The position numbers and the translations under genes were made by a program. A stretch of DNA of 64,000 nt. Origin: Zasmidium citrigriseum. Taxonomy: Eukaryota; Ascomycota; Dothideomycetes; Mycosphaerellales; Mycosphaerellaceae. Positions 9,920-21,700 of this stretch are shown here, piece by piece (the first letter of the stretch is position 1; each line of letters opens with the position of its first letter). Under the pieces are notes generated by a model that saw only the letters and a list, made by a program, of their open reading frames with translations, had not been told where the DNA came from and did no database searches. The stretch covers positions 496,001 through 560,000 of the forward strand of contig NHNW01000012.1 of assembly GCA_002786025.1 (NCBI GenBank). The letters are read 5' to 3'.

Positions 9920-12781
9920 ATGGCGCCGGCCAGGAAGAAGAGCAAGCTGGCCAACGACAACGAACCGGAGCAGCCTGAGCCTCACACCCACCACGCCCAA
10001 TCAGGCGACCATCCGACCCAGCGAGACGCGGGCGCCTCGAATCAGAACGATGCGCCGACTCCAATCAATACGTCTCAAGTCGCTGCGGACGGAACAAGTT
10101 CGCAGGCAAACATCCCGACACGACCCTCGCCCCAGAACAATCGGAGTAGCTGGTACTCGGCTTCGTCGTGGAAGGCCAAAGCGGGGCCCGTCGCACAAGT
10201 CGCACGCGAGAGTATACAGGTCGATAGAGGCGTCAGCTCCGAATCATCGAACCAGGAGGATGCCAGACGGAGGTCTAGTCAAAGCGTGAGCAAGAGCGTC
10301 AAGGGAGGCAGTAGGAAGAGCATACCTTTGGTCGCCGAACCTACGAGAGTGCACGCCACGAGTGATGTCAGCCAGCCACCGAAACAGCAGAAGAAGCCTG
10401 TAAATCCAGACGAGAAGGTGAAAGAGCCGAGTGCAGAAGAAGTCAAGCAGACGGAAGACGCTCCACTACCGCCCGAACCGGCAATGGGAGATGGCGAGGG
10501 CAAAGAGGAGACTGCGAGCGTGAGGCCAGCCTCGGGGGCGTGGTTTGGATGGTGGTCGCGTCCCGATGGCTATGGTAGTGAAAGCGAGAAGGCAAAGAGC
10601 AATGTGAAGACCACTCTGGACGGCGCTGCAGAGGAAGCAAGCGGAACACCTCTGCCCAAGTCGCCCAATGAAGGGCAATTGGAGGCTGCGAAAGGAGACT
10701 CCACAGCAGAGCAATTGATCGTTGATGGGGCAGAGGATCAATCCTCACAGCTCAGACCTGAGATGAGCATGAACCCCGGCTCGACGAGATCGTGGTTTGG
10801 TTTGTGGAGCAGTACACAGAACAAGCAGGCAGAGCAAGAGGAGCGCCAGATCAAAGAGGATGAGGCAACGCAGCAGGCGGAGCAGCAGCCTGCGCCTAAC
10901 ACCACCGTCACTGCTGAGCCTGCTGGTACTGCGAAGGATATGAAAGCAGTGGAACAAACAAAGCCGCAAGATAGAAGTAAAGATCAGGAACGGCCGAAGT
11001 CTTCAGGATGGGCATTCTGGTCAAAGGACAAGCCCCAAGAGACTGGGCCTGAGCCGGATGGCATGCAAAAGGATGTCGGAGAAATAGCAGTCGCAGACAC
11101 ACCCTCTCAAAGCCATCCTGAGGCAGCGCAGTTCAACCAGGAACAGGAACAACGCAAACCAAGCAAAGCGGAACTCAAGCGAAACAACTCTCTCTTGAGA
11201 TCTAAGCGTGGTCGTCCAGAAAAGCCAAAGGATATGTCTGGCGAGACGACAGCGGCCGCGACGCCAGTTGGCTCTGAACTGCCAACGCCATCAATTTCAC
11301 AGTTCCAAACACCATCCGAAACACCAGAAGCCTCTCCTGCACCAACACAACGGGGCAAGAAGCCGCAGCAAGCGCGACCCAACCTCATTCTCCCCAAGTT
11401 CCGTGAGACGTACCCCCCAGCACCAAACCCTGGGTACATCGAACGCATAGCTCAGTACTTTGCACAGACATTGCATATCCCTGGATACGCGGCTTTACCA
11501 CCTCCTCAGCATCCATTCATCACAAAGTATCCACATCGAGTAAAGAAAGCCATCGCAATAGGTGTACACGGGTTCTTTCCGGCACAGCTCTTCCAAAGAG
11601 TACTTGGTCAACCGACGGGAACATCGATACGCTTCGCGAACTATGCAGCAGCTTCCATCAAGCAATGGTGTCAGGACCATCAACCTGATGTGAAGGATGT
11701 CGAAGTCGAGAAGGTGGCACTTGAAGGCGAGGGTATCATTGCTGATAGGGTCAATACACTCTGGAAGCTGCTCTTGAATTGGCTATCGCACCTTCGGCAA
11801 GCAGACTTCATCCTTGTGGCTTGCCACAGTCAGGGTGTACCTGTCGCCATCATGCTCGTGGCAAAGCTGATCCAACTCGGTGCGCTTTCGCCTCATGTTC
11901 GAATCGGTGTCTGTGCCATGGCAGGTATCAATCTCGGGCCATTCTTGGAATACAAGAGTCGACTGTTTGGAGGTTCTGCATTGGAGCTCTTCGACTTCTG
12001 CGACAGCAAGTCCAAGGTGTCCACTGCCTACGCGGAGTCCTTGGACATTTGCTTACGGCAAGGCGTTCGGGTGACGTTCTGTGGCAGCATCGACGATCAG
12101 CTCGTGAGCTTGGAATCAAGCTTGCACGCACCGCTCACGCATCCGTACGTGAACCGGCTTGTCTTCATCGATGGCCGGCTGCATACCTCCAACTTCCTCT
12201 CTCACCTCATCGTCTTCGCAGTCAAGCTTCGGAACTTGTGTGTCAGCGATCATGGGCTACTGCGTGAGATCTCTGGTCCAGTCGCCGGCAGCTTGGTAGG
12301 CGGAGAGGGCCACAGCAGAGTCTATGATGATCCAGCTGTCTACCAGACTGCGGTCGAGTTCGCTCTGGAGAGCACAGATGTCTCGCCTGCCATCTACATC
12401 CCGCCTAGCACGGCAGATGAGAAACGAAAGTCCATGGAAGCAGCGACAGCAAGGCGAGCATCCTTGGGCGGCTTTCCCACGAATATGAACGCAGCAAACC
12501 ACATGCGTCGAGGATCTTTGTCTTCCCTGAGCTTGGCACCTCCAGGCATTGCACCTACCATCGCTCCTTATGAGGCTCCTGGCACGGTTGGGGTGGACAA
12601 GAATCCATTCGTCTTGCCATGGGCTGTTAGAGGGATGCTTGAAGAAGATCTTGTCAGGCGAGATCCCAAGATGCAAGAGGAAGTCAAGCAACTCGTCAAA
12701 GAGTTCGAAAGCTGGCGGCCTACCAGCAAAGTACTGAAAGACGTACGATGGAGATTAGAAGGCGTGAGAAGCATGCTCTGA
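9920..12781 (+). CDS. YMC020W-like alpha/beta hydrolase (lipase-like)
   Basis: Single exon, 953 residues. Residues 1-500 are a disordered, Glu/Lys/Pro/Ser-rich region holding three spaced WFGWWS/WFGLWSS/WAFWSK motifs. The conserved domain starts near residue 500 (PNPGYIERIAQYFAQ) and runs to the end. It contains AIGVHGFFP, an oxyanion-type strand and loop, and ACHSQGVPVA, a nucleophile elbow with Ser as candidate catalytic residue. IDDQLV and a downstream His may complete a triad. This domain matches fungal proteins named after yeast YML020W (YMC020W-like). The substrate is unknown; a lipid or ester hydrolase role is inferred from the fold. The repeated WFGxWS motifs in the tail could be short linear docking sites. 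Confidence 0.85.
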   Translation: MAPARKKSKLANDNEPEQPEPHTHHAQSGDHPTQRDAGASNQNDAPTPINTSQVAADGTSSQANIPTRPSPQNNRSSWYSASSWKAKAGPVAQVARESIQVDRGVSSESSNQEDARRRSSQSVSKSVKGGSRKSIPLVAEPTRVHATSDVSQPPKQQKKPVNPDEKVKEPSAEEVKQTEDAPLPPEPAMGDGEGKEETASVRPASGAWFGWWSRPDGYGSESEKAKSNVKTTLDGAAEEASGTPLPKSPNEGQLEAAKGDSTAEQLIVDGAEDQSSQLRPEMSMNPGSTRSWFGLWSSTQNKQAEQEERQIKEDEATQQAEQQPAPNTTVTAEPAGTAKDMKAVEQTKPQDRSKDQERPKSSGWAFWSKDKPQETGPEPDGMQKDVGEIAVADTPSQSHPEAAQFNQEQEQRKPSKAELKRNNSLLRSKRGRPEKPKDMSGETTAAATPVGSELPTPSISQFQTPSETPEASPAPTQRGKKPQQARPNLILPKFRETYPPAPNPGYIERIAQYFAQTLHIPGYAALPPPQHPFITKYPHRVKKAIAIGVHGFFPAQLFQRVLGQPTGTSIRFANYAAASIKQWCQDHQPDVKDVEVEKVALEGEGIIADRVNTLWKLLLNWLSHLRQADFILVACHSQGVPVAIMLVAKLIQLGALSPHVRIGVCAMAGINLGPFLEYKSRLFGGSALELFDFCDSKSKVSTAYAESLDICLRQGVRVTFCGSIDDQLVSLESSLHAPLTHPYVNRLVFIDGRLHTSNFLSHLIVFAVKLRNLCVSDHGLLREISGPVAGSLVGGEGHSRVYDDPAVYQTAVEFALESTDVSPAIYIPPSTADEKRKSMEAATARRASLGGFPTNMNAANHMRRGSLSSLSLAPPGIAPTIAPYEAPGTVGVDKNPFVLPWAVRGMLEEDLVRRDPKMQEEVKQLVKEFESWRPTSKVLKDVRWRLEGVRSML

Positions 12782-13216
12782 GATCGAATGGAGGACTCAA
12801 GTGTCTAATTCAACACAGTACATTGGAATATGCGGCGAGCCTTGCCGCCACTCGACGACAAGTGATACATCAGCGCAGGCGTTGTGATATTAGCGAGTAC
12901 AGGATGTTTACAGAGATACCAGATAGACGCAAAGACTAATGATAGCAGTTACGAACGACACCCCTTTTCGGGATCTCAGACATCAGATACCGAATCTATC
13001 CACCGCATCCTACCTCCGCTTCTTGGCACGGCATCGTGTGGAGGAAGAGGTGGGGAGAGTAGCATCGCATGTGCGCCTATTCGGCCGGGTAAAGGTCGCC
13101 GCATTACAGGAACAGGTACTCCTCGACCAGGATGATTGCGCGAGGAGGTACATGTTTGACGTCTTGCTCTTGGAGGGACTGGAAAGAGTCCAATTTCCAC
13201 CTCTTCGACAGACGAG
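12782..13216. other. Intergenic region upstream of the sulfatase gene
   Basis: No supported gene; presumed 3' end of the hydrolase transcript and promoter of the sulfatase gene. Confidence 0.45.
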
Positions 13217-14461
13217 ATGCTGTGCAACATGAAGGTCAGCACATCATTGGCGTCAAATGGTGCTGTACTGCTGTCCCTGATCACTTCACTCCATGCACAA
13301 CCAACGACGCTCTCGACTTCTACGATCGACTACCCAAGGACGACAGTCACTGGATACGAAGGCCCTATTGCCGAAAACAACACTCCAAGGCCATATCCTG
13401 CAAGTCCACATGAAGAGACTTTCAGCACCAATGGAGTACTCGTTGAGAAGCCAAACATGATCCTCTTCATGCCCGATCAACTACGCTACGATGCCGTGGG
13501 TGTCTTTGGGAATGACTTGGCCAAGACTCCAAACCTTGACGCTTTCGCTCAAGAAGCTACACGATTCACGAATACATTCGTACAGGCCTCGACATGTTCG
13601 CAGTCCAGATGCTCCATGTTCACAGGCCAGTATCCGCACGTCTCGGGGCATCGCACGCTGGAGAACTTGCTCAAACCATGGGAACCGAACGTCTTCCGTA
13701 GCATGCGAGAGGCCGGCTATCATGTCGCATATCTGGCTCCAAGGGGAGACTTCTATGCCGAGAATGCTACTGAGCTTGGGGTGAATGAGTATGGATTCTT
13801 GACTGACCAGACCCTACCCGAGTTTGGGAGTGAAGGGTACGACACGGAGTACAAGAATAGCCTTTGGAATCGACTGTATTATCTTGGAGAGCGCAATGAG
13901 ACTGAAGCGATGGATTACGATGCTGCTTTGACGAGAGGAGCTTTGAATTGGTTGGAGCATCCACCAAAGGATAAGCCGTGGGTGTTGTTTTTGCCATTGC
14001 TCTTCCCGCATTGTCCGTTTACTGTCGAGGAGCCGTGGTTCTCGTTGCATAATCGGAGTGAGATGCCGGTACCCCCTAAGGCCAATGAAAGGGTAAGCTT
14101 CTACTTCATCACTACGATCTCGATACTAATCATTTGATACAGACCGGCCACTCTCCCCGTTTCTTCAACGCCATCCGCGACCAGCACGGCCTCGAACGTG
14201 CCAACGAATCCACCTGGCGCGAAGTGATCGCCACATACTACGGCATGGTCTCCCGTGTGGACGACCAATTCGGCCGCATCGTCAACAAGACCAAAGAACA
14301 AGGTCTCTGGAACAGCACAGTGACCTTCTTTCTCACGGACCATGGCGAGTTCCTAGGCGACTACGAACTGATCGAGAAATGGCCATCAGGAGTCTCGGAT
14401 AATCTCGTACACGAACCACTTATGATCGGCGGTGCTGGGTTGCCCCGAGGGGTGGTGTATG
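13217..14461 (+). pseudogene. Secreted sulfatase, 5' part, disrupted by transposon
   Basis: Exon 1 (13217-14092) and exon 2 (14143 onwards) flank a 50-bp intron with GTAAGC and TACAG ends. A hydrophobic signal peptide (VSTSLASNGAVLLSLITSLHAQ) precedes the sulfatase domain. Domain marks are NMILFMPDQLRYD (metal-binding Asp), TCSQSRCSMFTGQ carrying the Cys that becomes formylglycine (CSQSR in place of the usual CxPSR), and TDHGEFLGDYELIEKW near the second metal site. Such enzymes hydrolyse sulfate esters; this one would act outside the cell or in the secretory path. The frame runs into the 11-kb insertion after base 14461 and stops four codons later at 14470-14472. Joining base 14461 to 25664 restores the frame (VVYEEMAEMIDLVPTM) to 582 residues. 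Confidence 0.9.
14454..14461. repeat. 8-bp target-site duplication, left copy
   Basis: GGTGTATG directly precedes the insertion and is repeated exactly at 25656-25663 after it. An 8-bp duplication is characteristic of hAT-superfamily transposases. Confidence 0.88.
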
Positions 14462-14484
14462 CTACCTCCTAAATCAGACGCTCC
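14462..14484. repeat. Outer terminal inverted repeat, left
   Basis: Begins CTACCTCC and contains TCAGAC. It pairs with 25634-25655 in inverted orientation with two C/T-type differences and a single-base gap. One difference is a CpA-to-TpA change on the left. Confidence 0.85.
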
Positions 14485-14604
14485 TTTTTAGAAACCTAAA
14501 TGAAAGGCTTGAATCAAATCCCAATCAATGTTTGGTGGTTACTGGTTTGGGTTTAGCGCGGTTGTGGAGGTTTCTAAGCGGAGCGTCTAAGTCGAAGTAG
14601 TCGC

Positions 14605-14618
14605 ACCCTAATATATCT
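14605..14618. repeat. Inner inverted repeat, left
   Basis: ACCCTAATATATCT, perfectly complementary to 25484-25497. It lies at the point where CpA/TpG depletion begins. Confidence 0.8.
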
Positions 14619-15149
14619 TAGCCTTTAAATAGGCTATTAACTTCGAAAATAACTATAACTAGTAGTCGTATCGCTAAAAGCGCTCTATACCGCCCTAAAA
14701 GCGAGGTTAGCGATTTAGAATCCAAAAACAGCGGAAGCCGAGGCCCTAGATTTAGTAAGTATTTTATATTTAAAGTAGAAATAGTCCTTAAGTATCTATC
14801 CGCCCTATATAGCTCTCCTCGTTTACTATTTACTAACTACTCTAAAGACGTATATAAATAAAGATATATATAGAACCTTCTCGGTCCCCTCTCTAATCTC
14901 TAAGTATTAGTAAGTCCTTAGTTACTCTCTTTCCTCCCCTATCTAGCTACTCGTCTATTCTACTAAGCTATCTCTCCTTTTAAACCTACTAAAACCGCCG
15001 ACTCGTCCTACTAAACTTATATAATAGTATACTATACTACCTAAGAGCGTAAAGGCTCGAATAGTAGCCGCCTACGCCTAGAAGGCGGCTAATACCTAGG
15101 CTACTAAGGCGTAGGCTTAGTTACTATAGGCGCTAGTAGTAGTAACGAT

Positions 15150-18100
15150 AACGACGACGACGAGGAGAGCGGCCTCGAGGCCGACCTTACTATCTCTAAA
15201 TACGTCCGCGAAGGATACGGTAGATTACTTTAGGGCTCGTTAAAATATAGCCTTCGTAGAGGATTAAAAGTCGCTTAAAGTTATCTAGTAGTTAATTTAG
15301 GATATTCGCTAGTATCCTTAGGTTACTAATCTCTAGAGAGGTATTATTAAGCTTAGTTTAAGGAAATATCTTTAACTACTCTACCTAGATAAGGATAAGT
15401 TAACCTTATTCCTATTAGAGTATTAAACTAACGTCGTTTTTACTTTAATCTTCGGCTAGAATAATATACTTATAGCCGCCTATACTAGTATAGGTAAGAG
15501 CCTTCTTTTCTAGAGCTTTAGTATATTAACTAGTCTTATAGTATATATAAACTAGCTAGCTAGCGAACTAGCGAACTAGCCTCTTACTAACCCCCTCTTA
15601 TAGGTAATCTAGATCGTACCTCTTAATCGACTCGGTATTAAGTAGAAAGAGGAGGTCCTCCGTACTAATAAGGAGCTATAGTAGAACGAGTACCTTAATA
15701 CCGTATTTATTAATATAGAAGCGAAGAAGCTTAACCTTAGTATAATAGCTAAGATTAAGAAGGGCGAATACTAGACTATCGTACTTAGGCTAGAGTAGGC
15801 GGTAATAAAGGACTTCGATAAGTTAATCTAGAAGCCCTATATCGCTAAGAAGATTAGGTTAGTTATAGTAGATAAGATATATATTACGAAGAAGTAGGGA
15901 GAGAGTATTTAGCTAGAGTATATTAACTTTAAGACCTTACTCTTTTAAATATAGACGCTAACGCTAACTAAATCTAGGTACGTATAGCTAGCTAAGTTCC
16001 GTAAGAAGCTATAGCGTAATACTATTATACTTAGCTATTCTACTACCCTATATAACGAGACTAAGGAGTATATATTATAGAAGGCTAGCTTCCGTCTAGT
16101 CGGCTTAGAACTATACGAGACTAAGATTATCTATAGTAGTATCGATTAGTAGGTATAGTATAAGCTTCTCGACGAACCTAGCTAATATTCTTATAGACTA
16201 GATACTATATATATCCTTAAGAATATCCCTTAAGAGAAGCTAGCTAACTTTAATATACTCTACTTCCTACTTAATAGAAGCGTTACTAAAGAAGAGGATT
16301 TATACGGTAATAGAGGCGCTAAAGATATAGAGAGACTAATACCTAAGTAGATCTAGAAGGCGCTTATCTTTATTAATAGCTAGATCTAGGTTAGTATATA
16401 CGTAGAGTTCTTCTAGGAATACCTTATCGCTTCTACTAAGTATCTCTCGCTAGATTAGCGATATTACCGTAATAGAACTAGGGACTATCTAGACGTCGAG
16501 GTCGTTATATCCTAGTATACCGCTAATATCGCGCCCTTTAATTAGGATAAGCGTTACGAGGAGTTCTAAAAGTATCCTAGCTCGAAGATCTATATTATAG
16601 TTACTACGACGTCTCTTAGTACTAGTATTAATATACCCGATATTAAGTATATTATCTAATAGAAGTTTCTAATTACTAAGGATATTAAAGATATAATATA
16701 GAGGCTTAGTCGGGCTAGTAGGCTACTAGCTCGTATAGGGTAGCGTATCTTCGCCTTTATCTTCCTCGCGTATTATATCGACGATAACCTAAAGTAGGTA
16801 AAGGATATAACGAAGGATATAACGATAGCTCCCTTAATAGCTAGGCCTAGTTAGACGTTAACGTCTAGCTAGCGTAAGTCTCGCTCTAAGACCTAAGCTA
16901 CCTCTCGTAGTAGATCTTATACTCTAGTACTAGTATTAGGTTCTAGCCCTAGCTCCGTAAGGCTATACGTTAGAGGTTCTCGAGCTAGTACTTACTCTAG
17001 TTCTCGCGGTAGTAGAGCGTCTCTAGCTCTAAGCCTAAGGCGGTAGATATACGAGGTAGTAGTATAATTCGAGTATTATAGTAAGTAGGGTATCGAGGAT
17101 AAAGACGACGATATTAGTACTAAAGAGGATCTAATCGATTTAGACTTCTAGAATAAGGCGAAGACTAAGCTTCGTAAGAAGCTTCCTATAATCTAGCGTA
17201 AACTCTAGAACTCCTAGATAGAAGATAATAGTAAAGGCCTATACTTTCGTAAGGTTATAAACGAGTACTTTAGTAAGTATAAGAGCCTATATCTACCTAA
17301 GAAAGTCGTTCTTAGAACTAACGACTATTATAATTACTATAATAAGGGTCTATAGCTAGATAGCGACTTCCTATCGCTACCGTTAGCTAGTTTAAGCGGC
17401 GTAAAGCTAAAGAAGCTAACCGCTAGAACCCGGCTAGCTTACGTAATAGCGGTTATAAAGGAGTAGTATATAGTACGGCTTAAGGTAGAGTTTCCGAATA
17501 TCTTCTAGTCGAGGTCGTTCTTAGTTCTATCTAACTTCTTTATACTAGATCTAGTAGTATAGGATCTATCTCTAGTCTTCTAGGAGTATAAGAAGTTAGA
17601 TAACTTTAAGCTTAAGTATAATATACTCTTCGATAGTATAAAGTATATACTAGAGTAGGTCGAGTATACGAAGGGTAAGTAGGTTAGTAAGAATATTAGC
17701 CCTTTACTAGCTATCTAGCTACGCGAGTAGCTATAAGATTATCTAGAGGCCGCCTAAGACCTTATAGTAGAGTTATTCGTTAAGGCTAATAAGGTTTACG
17801 AGTAGTACGGTAAGATTCGAGTAGAGGCTAAGCGTAAGTAGGACGAGAAGAAGGAGAAGGAGGATACTAAGAAGAAGGCCTACGAAGATACCTATACTAC
17901 TACTACTCTTTAAGCTACCTCCGCTAGTACTAGGCTATCGATAACTCTATAGAAGATACGAGAAGAGGCTCTAGAGGAGATATAAGCTAGTACTAAGAAG
18001 TTAGCCGTATATAACTCTATCCTCGAGAATAGCTCCTTATAGAAGTACGCCGCTATTAAGTTAGTAGTATAAGCCTATTCTTAGTTATAGCCGTAGACTA

Positions 18101-18440
18101 GTAATAAGCGTAAGGCTAGCTCTAGTAACGCTCCGTCGAAGAAGACTAGTAAGTCGGCTACCTCTATACTAGCGATAGCGTCGTCTACGCTAAACCTAGC
18201 TCTAGCTCTACCTTTATCGAATTACAGAGATATCGATATCGAAGCGATTAATCCTAAGCTCGTTACTCGCTAGTTTAATACTATCTACTAAGCTATACGT
18301 TATTCGGAAGTTAAGGAAGAGGTAGAGGTCGAGTAGTCTAGCGGTCGTCCCTCTCGTAACTATAGCTATTTAGTAGTAGGTAAGGCTATAGATAAGTACG
18401 TACGTAAGTATAGCTATAGTAGTAGTAGGAGGCGATAAAG
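15150..18440 (+). pseudogene. RIP-degraded RecQ/DEAD-like helicase relic
   Basis: Reading through TAG and TAA, one frame stays aligned from a Walker A motif (AAYTSIGKS at about 15475-15501) to the second helicase domain near 16.6-16.75 kb. Before the latter comes KALIFIN at about 16357. The domain reads YIIVTTTSLS, then SINIPDIEYII, then QRLSRA.R and TFAFIFLAYYIDD, which fit motifs V and VI of RecQ-like helicases. Between the domains lies VDK followed by GES and NFKTL, like motif II and its surroundings. A Lys/Glu-rich tail extends to about 18.4 kb. The stops are those expected if CAG, CAA or TGG codons had lost C or G by CpA-to-TpA change. This is an inactive coding relic, presumably carried by the inner element. 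Confidence 0.6.
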
Positions 18441-18499
18441 GAGGCTACGAGCTTAAGGGGTTTTATACGCTATAATCTAATCCTAATAGACTACGTATA

Positions 18500-21400
18500 A
18501 AGCCTAGGTTATCTATATAGTAACTCTTTATCTTATATATAGGTAGCTTCTACCCTTAATCTCGCTTATTAATTATATTAGCTTCTCGCGGTAATACCTT
18601 CGCTACTACTACTACTACTTATAGATAATAGAAGAATAGCTCGCGGATCGTTAGTATAGATATTATACGGTAGATAGACGAATTAATAGCGTTTCTAATA
18701 GCTAGTTATCTCGTTACTACTTCGTTACTAATAAATTTAATAGTACTAGCGATAGATCCGATAATATTAAGGTTATTATCGATAACTCGAGCTAGGAAGC
18801 GATAGGAGCTAAGGCTAGACTACCTATATAGAAAGCTAAGTTTTACGCGTAGACTTAGTTACGCTCCTACCTACTCCTAGCTTCGCTAACTTTAACGTTA
18901 ATACTTTATTAGTAATACCTCCGAATCTATCGCCTACGCCCTTAGATTATCGCTAAATACCTCTACGCGTCTATTACTACTACTATACGCGTCTAGTACT
19001 ACCGAAGCTATCGAATCTATCGCCTACCTACCTACCTACCTATACGAAGCTATCGACTACGCGAAGCCGCCGAATCTACCGACTTTATCTTATCTATCTA
19101 CTACTAAATATTATACTTATCGCCCTAGGCTAACCTAGAGAGATATATACGGCTAATTATTAGACGGGGCCTTATCCTTAGGATATACGGGTCTTAGTAA
19201 TACCCTATAGAGCTATATTATACGTTAGGTAGGTAAAGCTAATATACTAGAAGGAAGGCGAACGAATCTACTAATCTAGTAATAACCCTATAGGCTCTCG
19301 AAGAGCTTTTCGTCTATTATAGCGTATAGCCCTACCTCTATCGAGATAACCTCGAAAGGGCCTTAGGTAGTAGTATATAGGGATCTATTAACGCCCTTTT
19401 ATACCCTAGCTATAAGTAGTTAGTTAGGAGTCGAGATAGATTACCTATAAGCCTTTATAATATTCTTAATTAGCTACTAAAGGCCGAAGCTAACGATATT
19501 ATAGAGTTAAGCGTAGGGAGGCTATTAGTCTAATAAGCTAACCTTAGTATAATTTAAGTCTATAAGTAGACCTAAGGTATACCTAGGTTATAGTACCTAG
19601 AGCGATATCGAGATAACCTTAGTAAGCTAAGGGCCTTAGACGAAGATAAGCGTTAAAAGAGACGGATATATCGTATACCTTACGCTATTAAGAGTCTTCC
19701 TTAAGGATACTTTAAGCTAAACCCCTAAACCCTACGCCTCTTAGATACTAGCTAGGCTATAGCGGGTTAGATTATTATACTAGGCCTATAAGTAGCTAGC
19801 TAGTAGGTAAGAAAGGTGCCTCGCTAAGTTAATAACTAGCGTAATTAGAGCTTAGACGGACGAAAGACTAAATAAGAAGATAATAGTAACTTATCGTAGT
19901 TAGCGCGCCCTACTATAGGATAGAATCTTATCGATTCTAGTAAGGATAGAGAGAGTATATTTAGCTATAGCTTAGCGGTAGTAAACCTAGTAAGAGATAA
20001 TAGTAACTTATTATAGTTAGCGCGCCTATAGCCTACTAGAATCTTATCGATTCTAGTAAGGGTAGAGTAGATACTTTACGCCGCGGCTAGCGGCTAGTTT
20101 AACGTTATAATTAGATAAGAAGAGCGAAGCGGTCTAGCGATTTCTACCTTTCTAGACCTCTACTAAAGTAAAGTAGTCTAGCGCCTACTACCTTTCTAGA
20201 CCTTCGCTAGGTACCTAGTTTTACGTCGCGTAGCTCGATAGTACCTAGTTTTATATCGCGTAGCTCGACGAGATAGGCTAAAGGTACTTAGTTATTTAAT
20301 AAGGTAGATAGTAGCTAGCCTACCGCTTAGTTTAACGTTATAAAGCTAGACGGAAACTAATACCTATTAGCTATTACTACCTATCGTTAATAAGGCGAGG
20401 TAGTAACTAAGTTATTATCTTATACTAGTAGGTAGAGGTAGATAAAGGAAAAGGAAGAAGTTAGAGCGAGAAAGAGAAGTTATAGTCGCGCGTAGGTAGT
20501 AGCGCGATATAACGTTAGTATAGGTAAGGTTCGTAGCGATAATACTAGAGTAAAGGGCGATAATAGACGAGAGCTACTAGAGTAGAAAGTCGCTATAGTA
20601 GTAGCGGCGCTAGGTAGGCTAGGTAGGCTAGGTAGGCTAGAAGAGTAGAGTAGGCTAGAAGAGGGTAGGGGATAGAGAGTATAGAGCGTAGAAAAGGTAG
20701 AAAGGGTAGTACTAATAAGAGCGTTAATAATATACTAGCTAGATACTAAGTACTAGACTAGATACTAGGTACTAGACTAGAGAAGGTAAAGAAGCTAGTA
20801 ATCGATTCCTCGCCTACTAACTCTTATATATCTTATAAGCCTAGCGGTAGCGAGTATACTTTCCTACGCCCTTCTTTCCCTTATATTACTAAGCTATAGT
20901 AGGGGTATACTTAATATACTACGAGCTATCTTAACGACTATAGTAACGACGATAAGCTTTCGTATAGACCTACGAGACTCTATCTACTTCCTTAATCCTT
21001 CTAATATACGAGTATCGCTACTTCTTAGCCTCCTTTAAGTTATCGAATTAAGCTTAGCTTAGACTCCTATAATAACGCCCTTAATTAATAGGCTAGTAAT
21101 ACTCGATACGAGGGCTATATAGCCTACCGCCTCGTACTAAATTTAGAGCTAGCGTTAGGTTTAGAGTTAGGGTTAGGCCTAGAGTTAAGGTTAGGCGTAG
21201 TACTAGAACCGCCTTACTATTACTATTAGGTATATTATAGATATCGATAGGAGCGGCTACTATAAGTACTAAGATCGCGGCTCTTACTAAGCGCGGAATA
21301 TAACGAAGACGGCTAAGGGTAAGACGTAGTACTAGTAGCGGCGGATTAAAGTAAGCGAAGAGCTTATTAACCTACTACTACTACTTTTATAACGGCGGTA

Positions 21401-21700
21401 GTAGCGATAAATCGGTAATACTATATCCTTATTACTACTAGGCGGTAGTATACGCTATATATTACCTATAATAGTTTAATAAGAGCGAGTATCTTATTAA
21501 ACTAAGGATCTCTATCTAGCTCGACGATTTCGGTTAGCTTAACTATCTCGGTTAGCTTAACTATCTCGGTTAATTTAAGGGTACTACGACTAGCGTAAGT
21601 AAACGACTTATAGAAGATAGTAGTAGTAGTAACGACGATAAATATAGTTATAGCGGCGAGGAGGGCGAATATTATATTATTCCTTAGGCGAAGAGGAATA
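18500..21700. repeat. Central non-coding part of the element with short tandem repeats
   Basis: No conserved frame was found here. Visible repeats include a 117-bp-period direct repeat (19879-19950 and 19996-20068, sharing GATAATAGTAACTTAT and ATCTTATCGATTCTAG), a 30-bp tandem pair (20211-20240 and 20241-20270), GGCTAGGTA iterations near 20608-20640, and CTATCTCGGTTA iterations near 21530-21575. Confidence 0.6.
20211..20270. repeat. 30-bp tandem pair
   Basis: Two adjoining copies start GTACCTAGTTTTA and end GTCGCGTAGCTCGA or TCGCGTAGCTCGA, differing at a few RIP-like positions. Seen directly. Confidence 0.7.

Noticed and set aside
21150..21200. Telomere-like GTTAGGGTTAGG run
   Set aside because: Only two or three irregular units in the RIP-mutated core, where CpA/TpG loss creates many TTAG words.
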